64,000 nt of DNA from Nicotiana tabacum (lineage: Eukaryota; Streptophyta; Magnoliopsida; Solanales; Solanaceae): positions 63,559,854-63,623,853 of the forward strand of contig NC_134096.1 of NCBI RefSeq assembly GCF_000715075.1. Reading direction: 5' to 3'. Positions 52,736 through 63,690 of this stretch are shown in pieces (the first letter of the stretch is position 1; every line of letters starts with the position of its first letter). The translations under genes and the position numbers were made by a program. Below the pieces are notes generated by a model. The model saw only the letters and a list, made by a program, of their open reading frames with translations, was not told the origin of the DNA and made no database searches.

Positions 52736-55700
52736 ATGACGAAATCAAAAATTGATTACACGCATCCATTGTATGTAGGCCTAGGTGACACTCCATGATC
52801 AATCCTAATTCCTGTGAAGCTTACAAGATCGGAGAATTATGGTCTTTGGAGTAGGTCTATGCGCATTGCATTACGGGGAAGAAGAAACTAGGGTTCGTAA
52901 CAGGCACATGTAAAATGGAGACCTTTCAGGAGGAATTGCATGAGCCGTGGAAAACCTGCAATGCAATTATCTTGTCATGGATCATGAATATAGTGTCTGA
53001 GGAGCTCTTAGGTGGAATTGTGTATGCATCTAATGCACACTTAGTTTGGGAAGATTTGAGAGAGAGATTTGACAAAGTTAATTGAGTTCGTATATTTCAA
53101 CTACACAGAGAAATAGCTACTCTGTCACAAGGATCCAGTTCAGTTTCTGCTTACTTCTCAAAACTGAAGGAATTATGGCATGAGTATGATGTGATGATAC
53201 CATCACCTAATTGTGGTTGTCCAAAGTCTAAGGAGCATGTGGAACATCTTCATAGACAAAGAGTAATGCAGTTTCTTAGTGGTTTTAATGATTCATATGA
53301 TCAAGCTAGGCGATAAATTCTTATGAAGTCTTTTGAGCCAACCCTCAATCAAGCCTATGCTATGATCATTCAAGATGAAAGCCAACAGGTTGTTAATGCT
53401 AATGTTGTGACAAACAAACTTGATCCTTTGGTTATGCAGGGAGGGCGAGGCCAAGGATTCAAAGGCGAAAAATAGTTTTTGTATTGTGAGCACTGTAAGA
53501 TGAAAGGCCACACTAAAGAAAATTGCTATAAGATTATAGGTTACTCATCTGATTTCAAGCAAAAGAAGAGGTTTGATGCTGGTAGTTATGATGGTTGGAA
53601 GCCTCCTAGGGGTGGATCTCATGAAGGATGGAGGAAGGAACCCTTAACTGCTGCTAATAATGCAGATGTAGCATCAGTCTCTCAGAATGATGGAGACAAT
53701 CACAAGGCAGCAGGACACAAAGGATTGTACTTCACACCTGAACAATACAATCAAATCCTGAATTTGCTGAACAAAGATTCTGGAAATCATCAAGCTAACA
53801 TAGCAGGTATTGTCACTTGTCTAATGTTTAATTTCAAATAACAAAGGGAATGAATTGTAGACTCAGGAGCTACTCACCATATCACCTCTAGTTTAGATCT
53901 GTTGAATAAAAGTAATCACACTGTCAAAACAAGTACAGACAGGGTTCATTTGCCAACAAGAGGACAAGCAAATATTACACATGTTGGTAGTGCAAAGTTA
54001 TTCAAAGGGGAGACCATTAGCAATGTGCTTTATGTACCTGACTTTAAGTTCAACTTATTGTCAGTGTCAAAACTAACAAGACAATTATCCTGTTATGCAC
54101 AATTGTTTCCCGATTTTGTTGTATTTCAGAACCTTTATAGTGGCAGGGTGAAGATATTGATAGAGAAAATGAAGGATTATATGTGCTGAGAAGTAATTCT
54201 GGTGATAATAAACTAGTTAAAGGAATAAAAGCAGTACATGCAATAGAGAGTGCATGAAGGGACAACCTGTGGCATATGAGGTTGGGACACCTTTCATTAA
54301 CAACTATGAATAATATAGTAGAGCTTCATGACAGTATTAGTAATAGAGTACAGAATAAGTGCCATATATGTCCTTTGGCAAAGCAAACTAGACTGTAGTT
54401 TCCACTCAGTTCTTCTAGAGCCGAAGCTCCCTTTCATCTTGTACACATGGATCTTTGGGAACCTTATAAAGTTCCTACATTTGATTGTGAATGATCATAC
54501 TAGATATACATGGATCTATTTATTGCAGCTGAAATCTGAAGTAATTGTAGTGTTAAAACAATATATGGCAATGATAAAAAACCAGTTTAACACTATGATC
54601 AGGATAGTGAGGTCAGATAATGGAATTGAGTTTTTCAACTCACAGTGCACTGAATAGTTCACTAAACTAGGGATCATTCATCAAAGTAGTTGTTCCCTAC
54701 ACTCCACAACGGAATGTCATAGTAGAGAGAAAATATAGACACATCCTTGATACTGCTAGAGCTTTAAGATTTCAAGCTTCTATTCCTCTCAGATATTGGG
54801 GCATGTGTGTAAAGGCAACATTGTACTTGATAAACATGCTTCCCTCCACTGTTCTGTCAAGTAACATACCATATGAACTACTGTATCATAAAAGGGCCAA
54901 CCTAAGTCACCTTAGAATACTAGGTTGCCTCTATTATGCAACTAACTTGATCAAGGGAGATAAGTTTGCTCAAAGGGCTAAACCTGCAGTATTACTTGGT
55001 TTTTCAGAAACACAGAAGGGTTACATCTTGCTGGACTTAGCTTCTAGGCATTTCTTTGTCAGCAGGGATGTGACTTCTAGAGAAAACGATTTTCCATTCA
55101 TAACACAGGTTTCTTCAGGATGCACAGCTCCTCCAGATACTATTTTCCCAGATGCCATCTTGCTTCATCCTTTGCTAGATACACCTGCTGCATCAGACAT
55201 GGCTAGTCCATCAGAAGTGAGAGAAGATGAGTTGCTTGTGACCAGGACAACATAGTTCCTGATTCACAATGTCAGGATAATGAGATCCCTGAAATAGACA
55301 ACTCCATTCCTGAAGATACCAATGCTACTGAGGACAATGAAAACATCTCTGAGGCAGATAACACTCCAACTAATACTAGTGCTGAGAAGAATGATCACAT
55401 TCCACTTGGTGCTGATCCTATTACAGATAACATTCCATCTGCTCCTACTATTGTGCCTACTAAGACAGAAGCACGAAAATTAGTCAAGCAAGGCAAACAA
55501 CCTATATGGATGAAGGACTATGTCACTGAGACCAAACCCAAGTCGCATTGCAGCTTGTATCCTCTGTCAGATTACTTATCCTATGCAGGCACCTCTGTCA
55601 AATATCAAGTATCTTGAAGGTTTTTCTTCCTTGGTTGAACCACAGACCTTCAGAGAAGCTGCCAAAGACCCTAAGTGGATTGAGGCAATGAAGTAAGAAA

Positions 55701-57157
55701 TCACAACACTCGAAGAAAATAAAACTTGGGAGATAGTTGATTTGCCTAAAGGGAAAAACACTGTGGGGTCAAAATGGGTATACAAAATCAAGTTTAAGGC
55801 AGATGGGGTAGTAGAGAGGTTTAAGAAAATACTAGTTGCCAAAGGTTACAGTCAAAAAGAAAGGTTGGATTATCATGATACTTTTTTTCCTGTGGCAAAA
55901 ATGGTTACAGTAAGATCTATTATAGCACTAACAGCATCAAAGGGCTGGGAATTGTTCCAAATGGATATCTATAATACTTTTTTGCAAGGAGATCTATGTG
56001 AGGAGGTATATATGAAGATGCCAGAAGGTTTTAGAAGTCAGAGGGAGAAGAAGGTATGCAGATTGCGCAAGTCCTTGTATGGACTCAAGCAGGCATCTAG
56101 GCAGTGGAACATTAAGTTGACTGAAGCCTTGATAAGTGTAGGTTTCACTCAAAGCAATCATGACTACTCTATGTTCACCATGAGAAAAGGTGAGGATATG
56201 GTGATCATTTTAGTCTATGTAGATGATCTGCTTATCATAGGAAGTAGCAAAGATCTTGTGAGTGTTGCTAAGAGCATACTGCATGAAAAGTTCAAAGTCA
56301 ATGACCTAGGGGAGCTTAGGTACTTCCTAGGCATAGAAGTCCTAAGGTCACAACAGGGCATTTTATTGAATCAAAGGAAATATGTGCTTGAATTGATTTC
56401 TGAAATGGGACTCAGTGGAGCAAAGCCTTATGCAACACTACCGAAAACAAACCATAAGTTGACTACTTTGGAATATGATAAGGCGGTAGGTATAACAGAA
56501 GATTTTCCATTGCAGGATGTTTGTGCTAATCAGAGGTTGATAGGGAAGTTGCTATATGTGACTATCACCAGACCTGATATTAGCTACACAGTGCAGACAC
56601 TCAGTCAATTTATGCAACTGCCTAAACAATCACATTGGGAAGCTGTCATCAGAGTGGTAAAGTATCTCAAGAATGCACCCGGTTTAGGTGTGTTTATGAA
56701 GGCAGAACCAACACAATATTTTACTTGTTGGTGTGACTCTGACTGGGCTGCTTGTCCTAACACTAGAAGATCTATGACTGATTACATTGTTAAGTTTCTT
56801 GAATCCTTGGTGTCTTGGAAGTCTAAGAAGCAGCAAACTTCCTCAAGAAGCTCTACAGAGGCAGAATATCGAAGCATGGCTTCTGCTGTGGCTGAAGTAA
56901 CATAGTTACTTGGCCTATTTCAGGACTTGGGATTTGTCATTACACAGCCTGTCATGGTTCACAGCGACAGCAAGGCTTCTATACAGATTGCTACAAATCC
57001 AATCTTCCATGAGCGTAATAAGCACATCAAAATTGATTGCCACTTTATTCGAGATAAAATCAAGATAGGAATCATACACACTACCTTCATTGGCACTAAA
57101 GATCAACTAGCAGATTTATTGACGAAGGGCTCAGCAAGGTGCAACACTTTCATTTAA
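52736..57157 (+). pseudogene. Copia-2 gag-pol, broken
   Basis: Copia polyprotein with many lesions. ATG at 52736 (MTKSKIDYTHPLYVG) followed by TGA after 17 codons. Gag core with ENYGLWSRSMRIALRG (near 52840), a frame change near 52880, and further stops at about 53083, 53314 and 53473. CCHC knuckle CEHCKMKGHTKENC (53485-53526). Protease IVDSGATHHI (near 53855). GAG-pre-integrase near 54260-54400. Integrase parts RSDNGIEFF (near 54620) and RYWGMCVKATLYLIN (near 54790). RT from 55742 with VGSKWVYKIK, QMDIYNTFLQGDL and YVDDLLIIG (near 56215). RNase H with CWCDSDWAACP, SRSSTEAEYRSM and ADLLTKG (to 57140). The RT-RNase H part is the longest open stretch (387 codons). Confidence 0.9.
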
Positions 57158-57194
57158 TGGGCAAGCTGGGTGTGCTCAAAATTTTACACCCTCT

Positions 57195-57211
57195 AGCTTG
57201 AGGGGAGTATA
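57195..57211 (+). promoter_or_regulatory. Copia-2 polypurine tract
   Basis: GCTTGAGGGGAGTATAG just before the 3' LTR. Confidence 0.65.
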
Positions 57212-57213
57212 GA

Positions 57214-57467
57214 TGTGTATGTGTGTGTAACAGCAATCACACGTGGCCGCATTAGTTTAGTTAGTTAGTTGGTGGTTAGAATAATAATCTTATGTCCAGT
57301 TGTAGCTTAACCGTCAATAGTTAGTTAGTGGAGTTGGTTAGTGGAGTCAATTGTATATATGAACTTTAGCATTCAGATAATATAAAGATTATCATTTTTT
57401 CCCAATTCTGTTTCTTCTCCTTCTCTCATCTCGCACCAGTCGACTCCATTAGAGAAGCTTCAAGCTT
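57214..57467 (+). repeat. Copia-2 3' LTR
   Basis: About 254 bp, matching 52415-52634 apart from the extra internal segment and scattered substitutions. Confidence 0.82.
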
Positions 57468-57957
57468 TATCAGTTACGCTCGTATTTCAGCATTATATTT
57501 ATTATTTGTGTCATAATGAAGTTGTTTATGTTGTTAAGATAATATACGTTATAGTAGTACTGTTTGTTGTTTGTAAATAATAATTTTTATAATTTAATGC
57601 ACTTGTATGTGCAAATTTGTGTATTTACAATTTATTTTATTTATTTTAATACTTCGTACATCATACAGTTGTGTTATATTTTTTTTTCCTTTTTTGGATT
57701 ACGTTGTTGGATTTCTAAAGGGGGTGAACGGGGAAAGAAGAGTCATCTCTTGAATTGTACATCTTCATCTCATATTTTCACTGTCTATAAAATTAGAGGC
57801 TTAGCCTCATTTTTTGTACATGAAAAATCTGAAAAATGTTATGAACCCACAGGAGATACTAGAGGGTACTAGACGCAGTGCACGTGCCATACACCCTCCC
57901 AAATATTTGGAGAATTTCGTGGTCCCCAATCCAAGAAATGACAAGGGCTGCCAAATC
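57468..57957. other. AT-rich stretch between Copia-2 and the lone LTR
   Basis: No gene recognised. Confidence 0.5.
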
Positions 57958-58476
57958 TGTTAGAGGTAGTGGAGCACTCGCAAGTTACCATATGATGCAA
58001 CTGATGCTTATATAAATATTCAGCAAGGCTAGAATGGTAGGATTATGTATGAACTTGAGTATTTTCTTTTTGGCTAGTTTTTTTCTGGAACCCTTCTCCC
58101 TTTCTTTACTGTTTCATTGCCATTTTCAGTGTATTTTCCTAGTCCAGTTCTTAGATCCTTCACTCTAATTATATTTTGAGTTCAATCAATACAAGTTCAT
58201 ACCAGAAAACCTCTCCTCTCTTTTCTACATTATTGCATTATAAGTATCAAGTGTGATTTGTTTCGTTTATTGAGTTCGTTGAAGTTATGTAATTTGTAGT
58301 GCCACTATCACAAAATAGTTATTTCGTTCTATCCTGGAAGAAATTAATCCAAAACCTGAGGCAACAGTGAGGGGATTGAATTCTTTAAAGACACACAAGC
58401 AACTTGTGGGCTCGAAATTATTTTTTGTTTATGTTTATTGCACTAACATTTCTAGTTTGAACACAGATTTCTAACA
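57958..58476 (+). mobile_element. Lone copia-type LTR
   Basis: About 519 bp that starts TGTTAGAGG and ends TTTCTAACA, i.e. TGTTAGA/TCTAACA inverted ends. A TATA box (TATATAAATA) is at about 58010. The segment 58330-58430 aligns with the end of the Copia-1 LTR (CTATCCTGG, GGGGATTgAATTC, GTGGGCTCGAA). No internal region and no matching five-base flanks are seen (AAATC left, AGTGA right), so it may be a solo LTR with a decayed or rearranged flank, or a truncated element. Confidence 0.65.
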
Positions 58477-58840
58477 AGTGATTTGCTCGGTTTGTTGAGT
58501 TTTACATACTCTAAAAACCTCAACATATGTGAGGCGAGGTTAGTCCTATTATTTTATTTAGTTATTGTTTTAGTAAATTGTGTGTTTATTTTATTTATTT
58601 TTAATTTGTTACAGTGTTTCAAAATTGCTATATTGTTATTGTTATTAACTACATATAAGAGTAAAATATAAAAATATAAAATTGGAGACTTATAAAGGAA
58701 ATTTCTAAGACTTATAATTGGTTATATCTATATAATTTAATGGAACAATGACAAAAATGATATTGTTTTGTCTAACTGTTTGTGTTTCTAAGATTAAGGC
58801 TAAACTACCTCAAAACAACAATCTTTTCCGGGGTATTATG
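58477..58840. other. AT-rich stretch between lone LTR and Gypsy-3
   Basis: No gene recognised. Its first 30 bases resemble a motif inside the lone LTR (near 58252). Confidence 0.45.
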
Positions 58841-59520
58841 TGTTTACCCAAAAAATCAGATAGAGTTGAATTTGTATGTAGTTCTAAGGGTATGTAGTAT
58901 AGCTTAATATAAATCGTAAAGAGAAATAAAAATATCTAATCTTGACTATAAGAACGAAAGATAAAAACTGTTGAAATGAGAAAATAAATGAAGTAAGAGA
59001 GCTCAAAGGATTGATCTTTCAATATAAGGAATAATCTTTTGTTACAATGTGCGAATGTCCGTTCAAAAATAACAATCATCCCCTTTATAGTGGAGGGATC
59101 CTACTTTAGATATAATAAAAAAATACATAGTGCGGAATCCATGAGGAACTAGCTTTTCCCTAATTCCTGCCAGGATTCTCTCTCCTAGTGTAGTTGCAAC
59201 GGCTCTTGTCTGTGAGCTCGATCTTGACTCGAGCTCTCGATCTTGACTCAAGCTCGATTCTGACTCGCAGTCTGGTATTGATTCAGGGTCGGTGTCGGTC
59301 GATCTATGCATCTTAGGCTCGATAATTTTGCATCGCCCCGTAGTTCGATTTGGATACGAGCTCGATAATGATACCGAGCTTGTCATTGATCGTTCCTAGA
59401 ACTCGAAGCTTGATGACCTGACTTCGGACCTCGACCTGGTATTACGAAGCCGCCCTTTGATCAAAGTATTATCATACCGACCAGTCCGTACGACGGACTA
59501 ATCGGTTTTGACCGTATACA
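58841..59520 (-). repeat. Gypsy-3 3' LTR
   Basis: From TGTTTACCC (or two bases earlier, TGTGTTTACC) to CCGTATACA. Minus-strand TATAAAGGGG at about 59080-59089. Its ends match the Gypsy-2 LTR style but the body is different. Confidence 0.82.
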
Positions 59521-59545
59521 GATAGTCCCCGCATTTCTCGAGAAG
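59521..59545 (-). promoter_or_regulatory. Gypsy-3 polypurine tract
   Basis: Minus-strand GAGAAATGCGGGGACTATC directly before the 3' LTR. Confidence 0.75.
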
Positions 59546-59722
59546 AATGTAATGAGAAACGATATGATTTTCTAACGGTACGATTAGATATATACTGACG
59601 TGTGCATCGAATCCGATCATGACATACATGATAGCTGTCTCATCGGTTCAGTTTATCGAGGTATTTAATGCGTGTCAGACGGTGGTCGGCCATTACCGAT
59701 ATGGGACAGCCACTACTCAGCC

Positions 59723-59730
59723 TATAAATA
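59723..59730 (+). promoter_or_regulatory. TATA box of the Gypsy-3 antisense gene
   Basis: TATAAATA 177 bp before the start codon, followed by C/T-rich sequence. Confidence 0.62.
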
Positions 59731-59899
59731 TCCCCTTCTTTCACCATTAATAACTTTTACATCTTCTAATCTCAAAATTTCCTAAGCATTTTCTCATACC
59801 TTCTGAATTAAGTGCAAGATTTTCCTTCTGTGGTTTTTACTGCAAAACCTCTCTTTGAAACACCACATTTTCTTTATTTCTTTCTTCCAAATTCAAAAA

Positions 59900-62404
59900 A
59901 TGGTGAAAACATCAAAAACCTTCCCTCAAAATGAAGAGGCTTCTTCTTTACAGCCCGCCGCCGATAAATCACCGGTGGAGCCACGGCCTGAGGAGTTTGT
60001 TCCCGGAACATGTCTTCTCACCTCCGATTTTAAAGTCAATAAGGTCTCGTTGGTTCCCAGTCGGTATGAGCCGGTATCGAGGTATTTGAGCTCGATAACC
60101 AAAAATCAACTTGCTCAGTTAAAGACAGATTGCAACTGGGATAACAAGAAAGTGGTAATTCCCGCTCCCGATGAAGATATTACCACCCACGTGGAAGGGT
60201 TCCTTAGTGTGTATACTTACCCTTTTACATTAGGACCTCTCGATCCTATTATCATCGATTTTTGTTGTCAATGCCGAATAACTCTAGGTCAGATTCATCC
60301 TTCCTTTTGGCGGATCGTTATCCTGATCCATTTATTTGCAAACAAGATCGAGGGGATGCCTTTCACCCTCGATCATCTTATTAGATTGTATAGTCCCCGC
60401 CTCTTTTGAGGTGGATTAATAAAACTTCAACTCCGGGCTACCAAGGTACTGTTCTCGAGCATAGATGAGGACAAGGATCGAGGTTGGATGGGCAGGTTCG
60501 TTCGAGTGAAGACTTCGGACCTGATCCCAGCCGAAAAGATGCCATTCCCTAAAGAATGGAATATGAAGTGTAAGTGTAATTCTACTGCTTATTCCCTATC
60601 GCCTTATCTCTTTGTTTCTTTCTTGCTGATATCTCTTTTGTGATGCAGCGGTTCCTTGGATGCCGGTGCCGTTCCCGATCTTAAGAGCTGGGTACGGGCC
60701 CTGGCTTCGACCTCTACATACGCCGAACGTTCGTGGCGTGATTTGGAAAAGGGCCGATGTGAGGCCAAAAATCATGGTAAGCCTATTTCTTATGTTTTGA
60801 GAGTTCGAACGAAATATTTTCCACATATTCAACCGATTTTCTTATGTGTGGGCCTAGGCAGAGATGCAGTTTTGAGGCCCCTACCCGGCGAGGAAGAAGG
60901 GCCTCTACTTCCGAAAAAGGGCCTCTACTTCCGAAAATCTAAAATCGAAGGCAAGGTCGACTCGTAAGTCGAGAAAGAATACCATCCCCTTGACCTTAGA
61001 ATCGGTTCAACATCTAAGGGATAAAGATGAGGAAGTGGAAGACGACGAGTCCATACTGGTGGCCCAATCGAAGAAGACCACCGACGTTCCACAGGCAGTT
61101 GGATCGATGGTGGTTTATAAGGCTCCGCCTCGAACTAAGGATACATCGGAGAAAATTTTGGGCAGAGTCCCCGAGTCGTTGGAGATCAAGGATGCTTCCA
61201 ATCGAAGCCAACAGATGGGGGATATGTCTGAAGGGGCTCTCCCCGAATCTCTTCTTACCGAAGAGAATTCCCCAAGTGACTTACTTGGGGCAGTAGCAGT
61301 CGAAGACTCGCCCACCTTCCCTGATTTTTCCGAAGGGGCGATTCAGGAAGCCCAAGCTTTGGGGGGCCCTCGAACTTGATAGGCCTCATGAGGGAGAGGA
61401 TCCTTTTTGTGACCTGTTTACCGGTGTCGAGGACGCTGCCGGCACTAGTGATGCATCAGATCTTTTTCACGGAGTGCAGCAGGCTTTGAATTAGGTAAGC
61501 CTTAAATTTTTTTGGTATTATCTCTTATGTCTATTTTTCTTTTCTTACTTTGCTTCTTCTTTCTTTGTAGGATGTGGTAGCTCATCGAGAAGCATGTTCT
61601 CGATCCCGAGCTGAGTTGCGTCGATACGAGGCCGATCTCCAACGGGCCACGAAGGAGAGGAAGGCCCTTAAACTCCTCTTAGGGCAAATGGGAAAAGAAA
61701 TCAAGGACCTCCGAGCTGAGTTGGCCAAATCTCACCAAGATCAAACCGATATGTCCGAGCAGGTAATGACACTATTAAAAGTCTATGGACTTGATACTGG
61801 AACGATGGCTAATCTTTGGGTCTCGCAGCTGCAGCAGAAGCTTGAGATGATCGGGAAGCTCTGTGAGTAGGTCAATGTGATAAAGGCAGAGTCCTTGAAA
61901 TAGAAAGGAAATATGGACCGCTTTGCTGCAGAGAAAGAGTCTGCTCGAGCCCAATTATCATCGGCCGAAAATTAACTTTAGAGTCTGAAGGAGAAAATCT
62001 TGGTTCAAGCAAGGAAAACAGAGGAGCTCGAGGCTCGGTTGGCTTTTGAACTTGCCAAGGCTGAAAAGACTAAGGCCGATGCAGACGCATTTATGGCTGT
62101 TTATCGGGCCGATAATAAGGCTGTTCAGTCGCATACGAGAGAAGTAGTCGAGATCGCTCGAACTCGAGCACATTGGATTGCCAAATTTGCCAAATGCCAA
62201 TCTCGGAGGGAAACCCTCGAGGAGATCCATGCTCGAGGCTTCGATCTTACTGAAGAGATAATAAAGGCAAAAGATCTTGAAGCCGATGCTGGGGCCTTAG
62301 CCTCCGATGATGATGATGACGATGACGATGATGGTGATGGGAGCAAGAGCGGGTCTCAGAGTGCGGAGGAGCCCGATGGAGAAAAAGACTGCTCCCATAG
62401 ATAA
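59900..62404 (+). pseudogene. Antisense intron-bearing gene of Gypsy-3 (Transposase_28-like protein), best-preserved copy
   Basis: ATG at 59900 (AAAATGGTG). Exon 1 is 59900-60569, exon 2 60649-60776, exon 3 60862-61494, exon 4 61571-62404. Introns of 79, 85 and 76 bp with GTAAGT..GCAG, GTAAGC..GCAG, GTAAGC..GTAG, phases 1, 1, 0. Exon 1 holds PAPDEDITTHVEGFLSVYTY, HPSFWRIVILIHLF and MPFPKEWNMK. Exon 2 holds VPFPDLKSWVRALAST. Exon 3 is polar and charged, exon 4 a long Glu/Arg/Ala-rich coiled coil, and the tail has nine Asp in a row before the end. Lesions: TGA at 60407 and 60873, a frameshift in a G run near 61360, TAG at 61492, 61868, 61901 and 61979, TAA at 61973. Almost all the stops fit one C-to-T change from CAG, CAA or CGA. 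The core resembles PF04195; function unknown. Confidence 0.8.
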
Positions 62405-62569
62405 TTAGAGTTTTTCTTATTTTGATCTTTTCATGTAAGGTCCTGATCGGACGTTTTATAAACATATATACAAAGGTTTTTTCTTTTCCCAATTTGTCTA
62501 TGTTTTCTTTTCTGCCTAGTGAAGATTTGTTTTTACTTGTGTCTTATAAAAATGTTCATAAGTTTGAGG

Positions 62570-63690
62570 ATTTAGTTGAGTGAGTGTTTGCTCGAACTTT
62601 TAGTAAAGTATCCCTTAGGCTTAATAGTCGAGTGAGTGATTGCTCGAACTCGAAGTATTGCAGCTCGTAGGCTTAATGGTCGAATGAGTGATTGCTTGAA
62701 CTCGAAGTAAGATAACCTTAGTCTTAATAGTCGAGTGAGTGTTTGCTTGAACTCGAACTTGAAGCATTGCAGCCTGTAGGCTTTATGGTCGAGCGAGTGA
62801 TTGCTCGAACTCGAAGTAAGATAGCCCTTAGGCTTAATAGTAGAGTAAGTGTTTGCTTGAACTCGAATTCGAAGTATTGTAGCCCATAGGCTTTATGGTC
62901 GAGTGAGTGATTTCTCGAACTCGAAGTAAGATAGCCCTTAGGCTTAATAATTGAGTGAGTGTTTTCTTGAACTCGAACTCGAACTCGAAGTATTGCAGCC
63001 CGTAGGCTTTATGGTCGAGTGAGTGATTGCTCGAACTTGAAGTAAGATAGCCCTTAGGCTTAATAGTCAAGTGAGTGATTGCTTGAACTCGAACTCGAAG
63101 TATTGCAGCCCGTAGGCTTTATGGTCGAGTGAGTGATTGCTCGAACTCGAAGTAAGATAACCCTTAGGTTTAATAGTCGAGTGAGTGTTTGCTTGAACTC
63201 GAACTCGAAGTATTGCAGCCTGTAGGCTTTATGGTCGAGTGAGTGATTGCTCGAACTCGAAGTAGGATAGTCCTTAGGCTTAATAGTCGAGTGAGTGTTT
63301 GCTTGAACTTAAAGTATTGCAGCCCTTAGGCTTTATGGTCGAGTGAGTGATTGCTCGAACTCGAAGTAAGATAGCCCTTAGACTTAATAGTCGAGTGAGT
63401 GATTGCTTGAACTCAAACTCGAACTCGAAGTATTGCAGCCTGTAGGCTTTATGGTCGAATGAGTGATTGCTCGAACTCGAAGTAAGATAGCCCTTAGTCT
63501 TAATAGTCGAGTGAGTGTTTGCTCAAACTCAAAGTATTGCAGTCCGTAGGCTTTATGGTCGAGTGAGTGATTCCTAGAACTCGAAGTAAGATAGCCCTTA
63601 GGCTTAATAGTCGAGTAAGTGTTTTCTTGAACTCGAACTCGAAGTATTGTAGCCCGTAGGATTTATGGTCGAGTAAGTGATTACTCAAAC
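62570..63690. repeat. Gypsy-3 tandem array, about 110-bp unit of two related halves
   Basis: About ten units. Each has a 52-bp half (GTCGAGTGAGTGATTGCTCG.. to CTTAATA) and a 58-bp half (GTCGAGTGAGTGTTTGCTTG.. to CTTTATG), which share their start and differ by an extra AACTCG in the second. It occupies the same place in the element as the Gypsy-1 array but has an unrelated unit. Confidence 0.93.

Larger units (their letters stand above)
52415..57467 (+). mobile_element. Copia-2: decayed Ty1/copia retrotransposon with short LTRs
   Basis: About 5.05 kb. Direct repeats of about 220-250 bp begin TGTGTATGTGTG (52415 and 57214) and end about AAGCTTCAAGCTT (52634 and 57467). The right copy carries about 30 bp more (near 57290-57320). 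Between them lies a single gag-pol region full of stops. No reliable target duplication or primer site was found, so the ends are approximate by a few bases. Confidence 0.88.

Noticed and set aside
57958..58476. Certain solo LTR from recombination
   Set aside because: The expected five-base flanking repeat is absent (AAATC against AGTGA), so only an LTR remnant is claimed.
62834..63070. Minus-strand frames across the 110-bp array
   Set aside because: They are periodic products of the tandem repeat and not genes.
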